From Gracilaria vermiculophylla (taxonomy: Eukaryota; Rhodophyta; Florideophyceae; Gracilariales; Gracilariaceae), in the NCBI GenBank assembly GCA_019155205.2, contig JAHNZQ020003150.1, positions 266,032 through 309,546 on the forward strand: 43,515 nucleotides of DNA, read 5' to 3'. Positions 29,077-38,325 of this stretch are shown in pieces. The translations under genes and the position numbers were made by a program. The notes beneath the pieces are model-generated. The model ran no database searches, was not told the DNA's origin, and saw only the letters and a program-made list of their open reading frames with translations. The first letter of the stretch is position 1; the number at the start of each line of letters is the position of its first letter.

Positions 29077-30990
29077 TCGCGTGGAAGATCAAATCCAAAA
29101 CCTGCGGCTAATCCAGGGAGCCCTGGATGTAGAGCTGTAATCACGCCGAATGCACTCGGAGAGTCTTTCGACGAATGTCACCAAGGAGCTCCGCGTTCTG
29201 CAATCGGACGTCACTACGATCCTAGAGACTTTTGCTCCGTCGGCGTCCTATTTCGAGTGCGTGGATGATCGATTTCATCGAGTACGAGTCCAACTAGAAT
29301 CAGTCGAGAAATCTGTGCTTGCTTTCGCATCCGCGGCGCAAATGGCTGTATCCGAGTGTGATGAACGCGGGGAGGCCAGGAATAGACGCAAAAAGCGGCA
29401 CAACCGAAATAACCCCCGTCGGCACATGAACACCTCCTCGTACTCGGAATCAACTTCTCAAGATTCTTAGCCCTCACAGAGCGACTCTGAACATGAGCGC
29501 CCGGAGCGGAATCTCCGTTTCAAACGGTCATTGGCCATCTTCGGGGCAATCCGATCTCGGCCAAGGGATTGGAAACCCCCCCGGGCTTCAGGAGTTGAAG
29601 CCCACCAATTTCTTGTACAATGAGTTGATTTCATACCGTTGTTGTCAGTTTGAAGATTCCTCTTCAGGCGGGACACCACGTGACAGGGGTAAGGTGAAGG
29701 ACTGCATCAAGCGAATGCATCACTCCTTATGAAACCAGAACTTAAGTGGAGACTATTCAATTTTGGTACTGGAGTTCCTCGCCCGCTTTGTTGGTGAAGC
29801 CGATATACTCAATATGAATGACGCCCAGGCCTACCTGGCAGTAGCGTACTTCTTATGAGGGGTTGCTGAGGACCAATTAGTCTCAGTTCGAGGGTCATTT
29901 CGGGCGTCTGAGAGAGCAGGGACCTGCTGGTTCTAGACCATGCAGCACCTATTGCCTTCTTGCGCGACAAATACCTCTATTTCGTCGGGTATTCTTGCAC
30001 AGCACGACACGTGTCAGTGCGCTCGAGAGCTTGGTACCGACGACTTGGTACGCCGGAATTGTTGATAGTTCAAATGGTGAACTGTGCGCCTTGTGTCACA
30101 AGAGAGTATAGCGCAAACAGCTCATCTGTTTTCTAACAGGTTATGGGCCCAGCTAAACGCTAGGACCCTGGGTTCAATTCCCAGAAGTGACCTGAGCCTG
30201 AGAAATTGTACATGTGTACAGCAGTGGTCAAAAGTGGCTACTGTATGCTTGAGGTCTCGTTCCGTATCGTTCCGTAAGGAAGTACAGGGCGAGGGGGCGT
30301 GTTGATCGTTCAAATAGTGAACTGTGCGCCGTGTGTCACAAGAGAGTATAGCGCAAATAGCTCATCTGTTTTCTAACAGGAATAAGGCTTCCCACCGCTG
30401 TGGAAATTCTTACCCCACAGAGAAACTGGGTACGATGTTTGTTGATGAGTTAAATGCGTCAATGAAGAGGCTCATTGTCTGTCACCGGGAACGTCACCCT
30501 AGGGTTGTATATTTAGAACTGGTCCAATTCACCAGCACAGAGTGAGAGGCAATCCGTGCGGGAAACTTCGGCTTCAGGCCGTAGAGGGCAAAAGCACTGA
30601 TGATCGGTTCGGACACCTCCTCTCTTTCACCGGGCGCCTGTGGTACTCTCAATCTGTGTCATGACGGCGTGCACCTTCTCCATGATGATTTTCGGTCACT
30701 CCCGACATTGGAATTACCATCGACGACGGAAGGTTCGTATGCTACAGCAACGGTAGCTCTGCAGGGGGTACAGGCCCTCTACATGAACATAAACCGAGCC
30801 CCAGCCACTCGCTTGCCGAATGAAAATGGAATCACGAGGGTTCAGCCCCCTTGTTAGTTCGATAAGCGGAATCCCGGAAGGTCAGCCGAAAACCAGAATG
30901 CCACAACTCGACCTCCTCCGTCTGGAGTTGTCTGCAACTTGTGCTACGCTCGAAGATACAGCTTCTCGCTGTCCCTTATTCTGTTAAAGA
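29077..30990 (+). pseudogene. Element G gag remnant, interrupted by a TRIM
   Basis: The N-terminal part 29077-29470 starts M-V-R-V-E-D and is coiled-coil-like; it ends in a basic/Ser-rich stretch. The capsid part is clear: P-R-D-R-G-K-V-K-D-C-I-K-R-M (near 29690), S-G-D-Y-S-I-L-V-L-E-F-L-A-R-F-V (near 29750), N-M-N-D-A-Q-A-Y-L-A-V-A-Y-F-L. After the TRIM (30060-30378) it continues H-R-C-G-N, F-V-D-E-L-N and P-R-V-V-Y-L-E-L-V-Q-F to 30540. A zinc knuckle C-N-L-C-Y-A-R ... D-T-A-S-R-C lies near 30935-30975 with a frameshift and His changed to Asp. At least four stops; not functional. Confidence 0.75.
30060..30378 (+). mobile_element. Miniature LTR element (TRIM-like), family 1, single unit
   Basis: LTR 30060-30138 (79 bp), internal 30139-30299 (161 bp), LTR 30300-30378 (79 bp). 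LTRs start TGTTGAT and end TTCTAACA and differ at 4 positions. The primer site GGTTATGGGCCCAGC (30139-30153) is exact. The T-arm-like hairpin CTGGG-TTCAATT-CCCAG with box B follows. A GGGCGAGGGGGCG tract precedes the 3' LTR. The exact duplication GGAAT flanks it (30055-30059, 30379-30383), and gag of G reads across when one copy is removed. Confidence 0.93.
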
Positions 30991-31407
30991 CGATAAAGCA
31001 GGTGGGGGGCAAATACGAAGCACTGTGCCGGAAAGAGAATGCAGCAGTGCTGATAATGTCATGTCTCCGTGTAAAAACGGATTTCTCCAATGAGCTGGGT
31101 CACATCCAGCTCTCGCGGCGCGCCTAACGCCAAAGACGATAGGATCATTTGTCGACCGCCAGAAAAGTCTCGAATACGCCACTCGCGCGGCAATCATACC
31201 CAACGGGATGAAGCACTCACCGCAGACGCGAATTATGAGCACTCATAACGCCGTGGCACCACCCATTAAGCTGCCGCAGACCGCAACGCGGAGCTCTCTA
31301 TCCGAAGGGCAACCTAAGCGCAAGCCTGAAACCACACCAGAACCCCTGTAGACTCTTCCGGAAGACCGGGGAGACAAGGAAACAGAACGAACGCCTCTCC
31401 AGAAACC

Positions 31408-31695
31408 TTGCTCAGGAATATACGGCCCCACGACGGGAATCCGAACGCTCCAGGCGTAGAACTAATGTCGGAGGGCTCGGAAGTGTACATCCAAGATTAC
31501 GTCCTTGATCGAGTTGTCAGACACGAAGCGGACCCACAGGTAAGCGTCCGGTACCGAGTCCGTCGGTACGGATATGACCCAAATTGGGATACGCTACAGC
31601 CGATCGAACATCTACCCCGCTCGGCGGTTTTGCACTATCACCGCAAGGCAAGAATCTCTCCGCCAGAGACACCGGATCAGTCCCAGGAGGGATAA
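31408..31695 (+). CDS. Chromodomain-like ORF of element G
   Basis: A 95-codon ORF. Residues 25-78 fit a chromodomain: Y-I-Q-D-Y-V-L-D-R-V-V strand, R-Y-R-V-R-R-Y-G-Y-D-P-N-W-D-T-L-Q-P, then a helix (I-E-H-L, A-V-L-H-Y). The usual W-x-G-Y and T-W-E-P tryptophans are Arg/Tyr and Leu, so the aromatic cage is incomplete. In chromoviral Ty3/gypsy elements this module ends the integrase and guides insertion to marked chromatin. Here it follows gag closely, with no integrase core, pointing to a large pol deletion. The start may be internal to a longer broken frame. Confidence 0.65.
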   Translation: MLRNIRPHDGNPNAPGVELMSEGSEVYIQDYVLDRVVRHEADPQVSVRYRVRRYGYDPNWDTLQPIEHLPRSAVLHYHRKARISPPETPDQSQEG

Positions 31696-32274
31696 GAAGC
31701 CACAAGAAAGTAAGGAACTTCATCCAGTGCGGACATCGACAATGGGACATGACCTCAACCCCCCATCAATTTTTTGCCCTTTAAAGCATCATAGTTTTTT
31801 CAACCAGCTCGCTGGCTTCATCACGCAATGTAATTCTGCGTTAACACGGTTTTTCCATCGATGATGACATGTTTTCCGATATGTGCGTGTGCGGTGACCA
31901 TCGCTCGATGTGCGTTCGCGTAAGAGTAAAAACAAGTGCAAGTGAAGAAGGCCACAAGGCGTTTCCTGGAAGACGCAAGCTACACGCATTTTCGCTGCTA
32001 CGCTATCCGGGAAAGTCACCATGACGCTAAGCAGTTACCCCGGCCTCTCTGGAGACTGGGTACTCCCACAAAGGTGGTTTGCAAGGGCCTTCCGCATCGC
32101 GGCGACATCCCCCGAAATCTCACCAGGGCGAATCCTGACCTCTTGGAAGAACTGCGCGATGACATCGCTTCGCGGTAGCCAGCCCACAGGATATACGGAG
32201 AGACCGGGACCTCCCACCGTAGAGAGCGGAGTCGCCCGGGTCGCCCCACGCGAGGGAGGAACCGGAGTAATGTC
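31696..32274. other. Non-coding interior of element G
   Basis: No convincing gene. Short overlapping frames of both strands occur without recognisable motifs. The antisense ORF on the minus strand ends at 32275. Confidence 0.5.
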
Positions 32275-33210
32275 TTAAGGATCTCCCGCCAGGGCGGCAG
32301 CGCTTCCTTGATGCAGGGTGTCTTCCTCCATCGAGGTGTACCTTTGCAAAATGGACGACTCGTCTACCGCATCTTTGGCTTCATTTGACTCGGTGATAAA
32401 ATCGTCGAACGCCGCAGCGGGTTCGTGATCCAGCAAGGGGTCCCCCTCCGCATAGGTCCGATGATAATCATCGACATCGACGTATCCACAAGGGTGGGCA
32501 GACGGAATCCTCCGGGGAGCATTGCAATAGAACTCTACCTCCGCAGGGCTGATCTCCGTATGTTTCCACAGATCGACGTACACGAAGTCGTCCGCGTCTG
32601 CGGTGGTACGCCCAAGAATGGAGCCGTATCCACGATGCGGCTGGCTCCGCTTGGAGTTCTGTCGCGGTACTTTGTCGCAACGGACTTGGTCGGTGTATCC
32701 GAGCAACTCCAGCATCTCTTCCTTGTCGGTTTCCTCCACGAGAGAGATCTTCATGCCCAAGCTACGGAGAGATTTTTGCAGCCGCGGTGGGATATATGGC
32801 AGACGGTAATGGTCATACGTTTCGGCAAAGATATAAGCCGCAGTGTGGAGCGCCAACTCGATGATGATAACGGACCAGTACCCAGAACAGGGATCGTTCA
32901 CCATGGCGGAGCCCATATATACCAGAAACGCGGAAGCCCGACGAAAACTCTCCAGCATGCCTCCAAAGGTGCCCACAGTTCTGGAATTTTGACATACCGC
33001 AACTTGTGGTGGCGCGGCGCGATGCGCTCGATCTCCATGTTCTGATACAGTACGAAGAAACCGGTTCGGGCTCTCCAACGCCGCTTCTTGCAAATGAAAT
33101 TCTGCAGGAAGCGTGATCAGCTCTGCCGGAAAAAGTAGCGAAACGCAGCTCGGATGATAGGCCGAGTCTAGCAAAAAGCCTTCTAGCGTATCCAGACGCG
33201 GCCCTGGCAC
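32275..33210 (-). CDS. Antisense ORF in element G, unknown protein
   Basis: 311 uninterrupted codons, opposite to gag. I do not recognise the family. Residues about 111-129 form one hydrophobic stretch (S-V-I-I-I-E-L-A-L-H-T-A-A-Y-I), too polar for a sure membrane span. Residues 150-165 are charged. The C-terminal third (about 205-300) is acidic with repeated D/E clusters. The frame stays open in an element whose gag carries several stops. Antisense ORFs between pol and 3' LTR are known from some plant Ty3/gypsy elements (Grande, Ogre/RIRE2 groups). An overlapping plus-strand frame (32425-33045) is also open, so chance openness in GC-rich DNA cannot be excluded. Confidence 0.45.
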   Translation of the reverse strand: MPGPRLDTLEGFLLDSAYHPSCVSLLFPAELITLPAEFHLQEAALESPNRFLRTVSEHGDRAHRAAPPQVAVCQNSRTVGTFGGMLESFRRASAFLVYMGSAMVNDPCSGYWSVIIIELALHTAAYIFAETYDHYRLPYIPPRLQKSLRSLGMKISLVEETDKEEMLELLGYTDQVRCDKVPRQNSKRSQPHRGYGSILGRTTADADDFVYVDLWKHTEISPAEVEFYCNAPRRIPSAHPCGYVDVDDYHRTYAEGDPLLDHEPAAAFDDFITESNEAKDAVDESSILQRYTSMEEDTLHQGSAAALAGDP

Positions 33211-33994
33211 TTGTCGACTTTCAGTTGGTGATGCATACCGCAGTAACCAATCTCCCCGCGCATGCCGTAGAACAGGACGTTGAAGGACATACGGTTCCCA
33301 ATCGGGGTCTCCAACGGTGCCCGGAACTTCCGAAGGAGCGCAATTCGGACTACCTTCAAGGATTCGCCCCGACGGCGGTTAATGGCGTACGATGGCCCCG
33401 CGGTGCGGTTGCGTCAGTTACAGGACATGGTAATCACACCAGGAGTTTTCCCCCGGAGGTTGCTTGAGTCATTGGTGTACAAAGCAATTAGCGGCTCGTC
33501 GTGGACTGACATCGGGTGGAGCCCGAAAGCCTGCCTTCGCATCCAGGTTCCTCGCCAAGTTCTCGGGTTGGCCGCCATGATGGCGTCCTACGTCGGCCAG
33601 AGGGGTACTGCCGCCTGTCCACAGAGAACCGCACCGATCGACCGATGCCGCATGATTGGGTCATCCGTCTTGGGCGAGTCCGAGGTCGGGGTGCCCGCCC
33701 GAGTGGCTGTTTCATCGTCGCGTCCCATGTATGGGGCTTCCTGTTCAGGAGGAGTGCGGCTACGCCACGGAGTGGGAACCAAGCAGAAGCCCGTGAGGCT
33801 CCTTGCGGGGTGGTTAAGAGTGCGTTTGGATGTGTTGCATTCATTGGTAGTGGTAGCTGAAATTGTCGGAAAGGGTCCGCAGTGAGAGCGTGTTGGCCAC
33901 CGAGGCGGAATTTTGGAAGCCGGGGAGTCGGGCGTGCTCTTATCGCGGCTTTCCGCCATGGTTCATCCTGGTCAGGGTGCGCGCCCCATCTTAA
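33211..33994. other. 3' untranslated interior of element G
   Basis: No gene that I can support. Frames on both strands (33280-33885 plus, 33488-34051 minus) overlap each other and lack motifs. If the antisense ORF is expressed, its promoter would have to lie here or in the 3' LTR. Confidence 0.4.
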
Positions 33995-34010
33995 GGGGGG
34001 GGGGGGGGGA
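33995..34010 (+). promoter_or_regulatory. Polypurine tract of element G
   Basis: Fifteen consecutive G plus one A, ending 2 nt before the 3' LTR. This is the RNase H-resistant plus-strand primer of LTR elements, here an unusually pure G run. Confidence 0.8.
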
Positions 34011-34012
34011 TA

Positions 34013-34870
34013 TGAAGTACAACGTCCTCCAGAGAAGTTTTCCTTCGGCACTTTGCCGGCTCACCGAATTCCGGTTAGGCCGCACTGAAAAGAAGAGTTA
34101 ATGCCACGAGGGCGATTCGAGTCTGTTTACGCGGTGCGTTTCAGAGTAACCGACACGACGCGTGTTGCCCGCCGTGACACGCGCACAGCAGCCGCCTGCA
34201 TGCGGATGGCTACGGTATGAGCACCGGTTGGCGCCTGCCTTGCACGGTTAATTTAGTATTTTCCGCTAATTATATTCACTTAGTCATATCGGTTGTGTCG
34301 GCTCTAGCGCTACAATACTTAGCGAGACAGCCCTTCAGCCGTTGTGCACAGTAAACCACACCAAGCGGGATGATCTCCGGTCTGAGCGTGCGTCCCGCGT
34401 GGTATCACTCTCCACCTCGGAAAAGTACGCCGTGGACTACAGAATTCAGCCACCCGTGACGCCGAGAACCATTGTTTGGGCAATTCTTTTCTTTTCACAG
34501 GTTCGTCCTCGTACGAGTTTCTCCGCACCGGACCTCCTGTTTACTCTGTTTTGGACTACATCCGCCATCCGGTACACGCGGCTTGCCCTATACCTCCGCG
34601 ACCTAATATCTTCCCAGGCCGCGCCAAGATAGCCATATATATTACGAGGAACTCTCACCGTACGTACGGAAACGGTCTCAAACACAGGACTTGCCGGATC
34701 TCCGGTTTCTCCAGTCGTCCACCTCCTGCATCCGTTGCGAAGGCTTGGACCTGGAGTTACCCCCGGCTCGTATACCTCGCCCGAGGAAGGTTTTATCTCT
34801 GAACTGACATGAGAAAGGGAGCTTCAAACATTCTTCGTGGTGATTTCCCCTTTTGGGGAATTGCACTACA
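34013..34870 (+). repeat. 3' LTR of element G
   Basis: Starts TGAAGTACAAC and ends TTGCACTACA; partner of 27880-28735. Followed by GATAT, the second half of the target duplication, and then by copia F RT. Confidence 0.9.
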
Positions 34871-35665
34871 GATATCAACAAAAATGTGGAAACGACTAAT
34901 TTAAAAGATAGGCAGCAGTGATAAAAATGAATTCATTAAGGACATTTCTATCCATCTCTTAGGATTAAGAAAAGATTTACCAGTCAACTGGATGTTCAAT
35001 CGGCATTTGTAAATGAAGAACGTGATTCAGAAATATATATGGATCAATTGGAAGGATATATCAATATAGAAAAATACTGAACATGTTTGCAAACTTGAAA
35101 ATCAATTTTGGGCTTAAAACAGGCACTAAAGGCATGGTACAGATCAATTACAGATTTACTACCAATCATGAGCTTTGAAACATATTTTGCAGATAGTATA
35201 ATATTCTTTGGAGTTCCGGAAAGAACGAAAGTTTTTTGCTCTTAACGTTGACGATATTGTCATTGCCAGTGATACAGAAGCTGCAATCTCTACAGTGAAG
35301 CAAAAGGTTTTTAATAGAATGAAAGATCTTGGAAAAAGTCGACGAGTCCTTTGCAAAGAAAATGGGTATCATGGAGGAAAAACATTTATAAAATGTCGTC
35401 AGCAGAAGTATGCATCCCAGATTTTAAATAAAAAAATAAAATTGATTTTTGCAACGGTGTCCATACTCCAAGGGAAGCACATACAATTCTACTAACTGCA
35501 AAAGAACAGTGAACAGGAATCAACATTCTTATGGAGAACCCATCGAATCATTTATGCATGTAATGCTCGGCTCTAGGCCTCATTTGTGTTATACCATAGG
35601 AGCTTTAAAGCAATTGAAAGAACAATGCTGAAATACTCACTGAAAAAAGGCAGAAAAGGGTTTAC

Positions 35666-35700
<35 letters not shown>
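34871..35700 (+). pseudogene. Copia F RT and RNase H start
   Basis: Readable blocks are S-L-R-T-F-L-S-I, Q-L-D-V-Q-S-A-F-V-N-E (first catalytic Asp), E-I-Y-M-D-Q-L-E-G-Y, L-G-L-K-Q-A-L-K-A-W-Y-R-S-I, and the active site L-N-V-D-D-I-V-I-A-S in the open frame 35208-35495. Then Y-A-S-Q-I-L, and L-G-S-R-P-H-L-C-Y-T-I-G-A-L in 35449-35631, which opens the RNase H connection. This is the Y/xVDD copia type, like D and unlike C and E. It ends near an (AT)n run. Confidence 0.8.
35669..35697. repeat. (AT)n microsatellite
   Basis: About 29 bp of uninterrupted AT dinucleotide at the end of recognisable copia F sequence. 35701-35935 beyond it has no gene I can support. Confidence 0.95.
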
Positions 35701-35935
35701 GACAATTAAGTATTGTCTTTTACATTGCAGAAATTAAGAGAAAAGCTTGGAGATAAAAAGTGACCCATATTGGGATAACAAAAGCAACAGGAAATCAAAT
35801 TTTGTTTAAGCAAAATTTTACAGAAATATTTTTTTTTTCGTGGAACATTCTGTAGCAAAAGTTTATCACGTCTCGTAAACTACAGGGGTAGAACCAATGT
35901 AATTCAAAACCTACATTACGATTTTAGTGCCGCTG

Positions 35936-36200
35936 GACATGCGGATGTCGCCGCGTCCCTGTTCACTATTGGCGCTCGCTGCATTCGCACTCATCCGTGT
36001 CGCTGCCATGCCGCTCACGGGCAGTGCGCTCTGCTTGCATCAAGCGTTGCTGCTTGCGAGGCAGAAGACGTGATTCAAAAGGGAGCTAGGCCCAAACGAG
36101 AATGTAGAAAAGCTGCTTTGAGTCGCTCGTGCGTTTGTATTGGAGGCAAGCTTTATAGACAGTGCAGCTTGTATAATGTATTAGGCACAGGGCATGTAGG
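35936..36200. repeat. R3 repeat (part of R2 family), copy at 36 kb
   Basis: Matches 43280-43515 at the right edge of the window. Landmarks are GTGCGCTCTGCTT, TTGCTGCTTGCGA, GATTCAAAAGGGAGC, CAAACGAGAATG and GACAGTGCAGC. As that sequence continues directly from R2b, R3 is probably the next section of the same long repeat. Confidence 0.75.
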
Positions 36201-36271
36201 CAGTTTATCGTATACAATGTGGTTGCGGTTGTGCGTGGCACTATAAAATACATGCCAGTGTTGGTGTTAAA

Positions 36272-36824
36272 TGTGGTACCGACAGTTGTTCTCTCGAGGT
36301 GGTAGTGCACAACGTCCGTTAGGATTTTTGTTGACTCCAAAGGCACGCGTTTCTAAAGGTGGTCTAAGGTAATCGCTATCATAAGCCGGGGGGATTCCCA
36401 AAGGGGATTCTCGAACAACAAGCGTAGGAGGAGGTTTACTGTGCGGATAATGCTCCTACAGGCGCTGCTAAGAGGCTACCTGGGGATCGGCGGTTTAGAA
36501 ACCTAAAGGATGTTCAACGAGAATCTCCAACCGGAAAACTGGACGAAGACTCAAGGGTGCCTCATTTACTTCCCCAGAGGTGGAGCTCGAACGGCCGATT
36601 AACTATCACGTTGGGAGCCCACCTCGGCATGTCTCACTACTGTAGTAATTACCCGCACAAACTAACTAAAAAAAATCTAAATTTTATCGTCCCTCAAGGA
36701 TCATGCAGCGCACGCGGGCCGAATTATGCACCACGTGGCTCAGTTAATAAAATACGAGCCCTCCATAAAAATATCACGCAATAAAGTCACTCCACAATAT
36801 CACCTTTCGCTCCACTGTACTACA
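36272..36824 (+). repeat. R1 LTR, copy b
   Basis: 553 bp, TGTGGTACC to CTGTACTACA, nearly inverted ends. Aligns with copies a and c. Flanks TTAAA and TGTAA do not match, so the target duplication is lost or the site was rearranged. Non-coding. Confidence 0.8.
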
Positions 36825-37453
36825 TGTAAGAAAGAATAAAGTCATATGCCATGTAGGATGTGCACTACAACGCCTTGAAAGAAGTCAATAATCTGAATCT
36901 TTTGTCATCTTGAACACTCAACTTGAATTCCATCTTCCGACAATGTAATGCTTGAACTGTGTTTATGTAGTGTTCTATGTTATTTCTAAAAGAATCATAT
37001 AGTATAGTCCTATGACTTATCTATCATAGAAAATTAAAAATATGGATAATGAGTTTTCTTTGAACTTTTAAGAATATTTTGGATATAAGCAATTTAAAGT
37101 TGCTGTAATAGAAGATTCAAGAGCTTCCCAGAACAATTTGTGAGCTTTGCATCTGATAAAGAGCACAGACAGCGAGCATGCGGCCATTCCCTTGCGTTTC
37201 TCCGTTGTGTGTACAGAAGTCCAATTTCTGCTTAATGCAGAGCAATCTGTTTCGCTTCGCAGAGGAGAAAAGTAAAAGACACGCGACCCGAAAACGGGTC
37301 GCTTCTGCCCAGATGCCATTCAAGGGCGCAAATCCGAGTTAGCTCTCAATACCGTCCACGTCTGCGCTGTCTTACGATCCCCACAGCCAGTTGCCTGTGA
37401 AAAGCACTGCTGAGCAACTGCTCCGCAGCAGCTCAGTGCACGTTACTGTAGGT
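36825..37453. other. Intergenic stretch without recognisable gene
   Basis: AT-rich first half, more balanced second half. I find no coding region; the only clear structure is the hairpin at 37283-37302. Confidence 0.6.
37283..37302. repeat. Perfect 8-bp hairpin with AAAA loop
   Basis: GCGACCCG (37283-37290), AAAA, CGGGTCGC (37295-37302). Very stable small stem-loop in otherwise plain sequence. Confidence 0.9.
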
Positions 37454-37508
37454 TACAGTGCGCATCAAAATTGTGAGGCAGGCGCCTCAGGTAAAAAGGA
37501 GTAGAGAG

Positions 37509-38062
37509 TGTAGTACAGTGGCTCCTACGGAAATATGGTGGTTTGGCCTTAAGGTATAGTATTCCTAAGGAGGGTTCGTAATTTATTAGCTGGGCCACGT
37601 GGAGCATAATCTTGCCCGCGTGCGCTACAGTATCCTTAAGGTACGGTAGAATTTATAATTTATTTTAGATATTTTATGCAGGTAATTAGAACAGTAGTGC
37701 GACCTGCCGAGGCGGGCTCCCAGCTAGATATTTAAGCTGCCGGTTGAGCTCCATCTCTGGGGAAGTAAAGACAAGCACCCTTGAGTCTTCTTCTACATGT
37801 TTCGGTTGGAGTCTCTTGTCTTTTCACGCAGGTTTCTAAGCCGCCGATCCCCAGGTCGCATTATAGCAGCGCCTGTAGGAGCATTGTCCGCCCAGTGAAC
37901 CTCCCCCTCCGCTTGGTGTTTGCGGATCCCTTTCAGAATTCCTCCGGCTCGCGACAGCGGATACCGGAGACCACCTTTAGGAATTCGCGCCTTTGGAGTC
38001 ACCAAAAACTCCTAACGGACGTTGTGCATTACTACCTCGACAGGAGGGCTGACAGTACCACA
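37509..38062 (-). repeat. R1 solo LTR, copy c (in Tc1-like element)
   Basis: 554 bp, TGTAGTACAG to GTACCACA on the plus strand, i.e. the reverse complement of R1a and R1b. Flanked by the exact 5-bp duplication GAGAG (37504-37508, 38063-38067). With no interior and a clean duplication it is a solo LTR left by LTR-LTR recombination. Confidence 0.9.
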
Positions 38063-38325
38063 GAGAGAGCACCTCGACGTAGCATCACGTTAAAGCTGTT
38101 AAAAAACTGTTTTGAATAAAACAAATAACGTACAGAAATCATCAGTACTTCTTATGCAATGAATGAAAAAGAATACAGAGTATGCCAAAAATACAAAACA
38201 AAAACCGTTTTGCTACCGTTTGCGCCAAAAATATACAGTAGCGAAACTTCGATTTATCGTACTTCTCCCCTGGCCATACTTTCCGGGCTGTTGCTTTCGT
38301 CACAGAGCAATATAGACCTTTACAC

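Larger units (their letters stand above)
27880..34870 (+). mobile_element. LTR retrotransposon G, complete 6991-bp insertion, probably non-autonomous
   Basis: Two direct LTRs (856 and 858 bp) flank a 5.3-kb interior. Target duplication is GATAC (27875-27879) and GATAT (34871-34875). A run of 15 G (33995-34009) is the polypurine tract. The interior holds a decayed gag (29077-30990), a chromodomain ORF (31408-31695) and an antisense ORF (33210-32275). RT, RNase H and the integrase core cannot be found. The two LTRs differ at roughly one base in five, so the insertion is old. Confidence 0.88.
24779..35700 (+). mobile_element. Ty1/copia retrotransposon F, AT-rich, split into three pieces
   Basis: The three pieces are gag-protease (24779-25851), integrase to RT start (26409-27879) and RT-RNase H (34871-35700). 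They are separated by the R1a LTR and the 7-kb element G. Protein order and the continuity of the RT across element G (M-K-K-K-M-K-S-H-Y-E-N-D before, Q-L-D-V-Q-S-A-F after) show it was one element. Base composition is much more AT-rich than its insertions, and stops are frequent, so it is probably the oldest element of this part. Its LTRs are not identified. Confidence 0.8.

Noticed and set aside
32425..33045. 206-codon plus-strand ORF opposite the antisense ORF of element G.
   Set aside because: Shorter than the minus-strand frame and without motifs. It may be a shadow of that frame; its openness does, however, weaken the case for the antisense ORF.
35159..35372. Minus-strand ORFs opposite copia F RT.
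   Set aside because: Shadows of the RT frame that carries the V-D-D active site on the plus strand.
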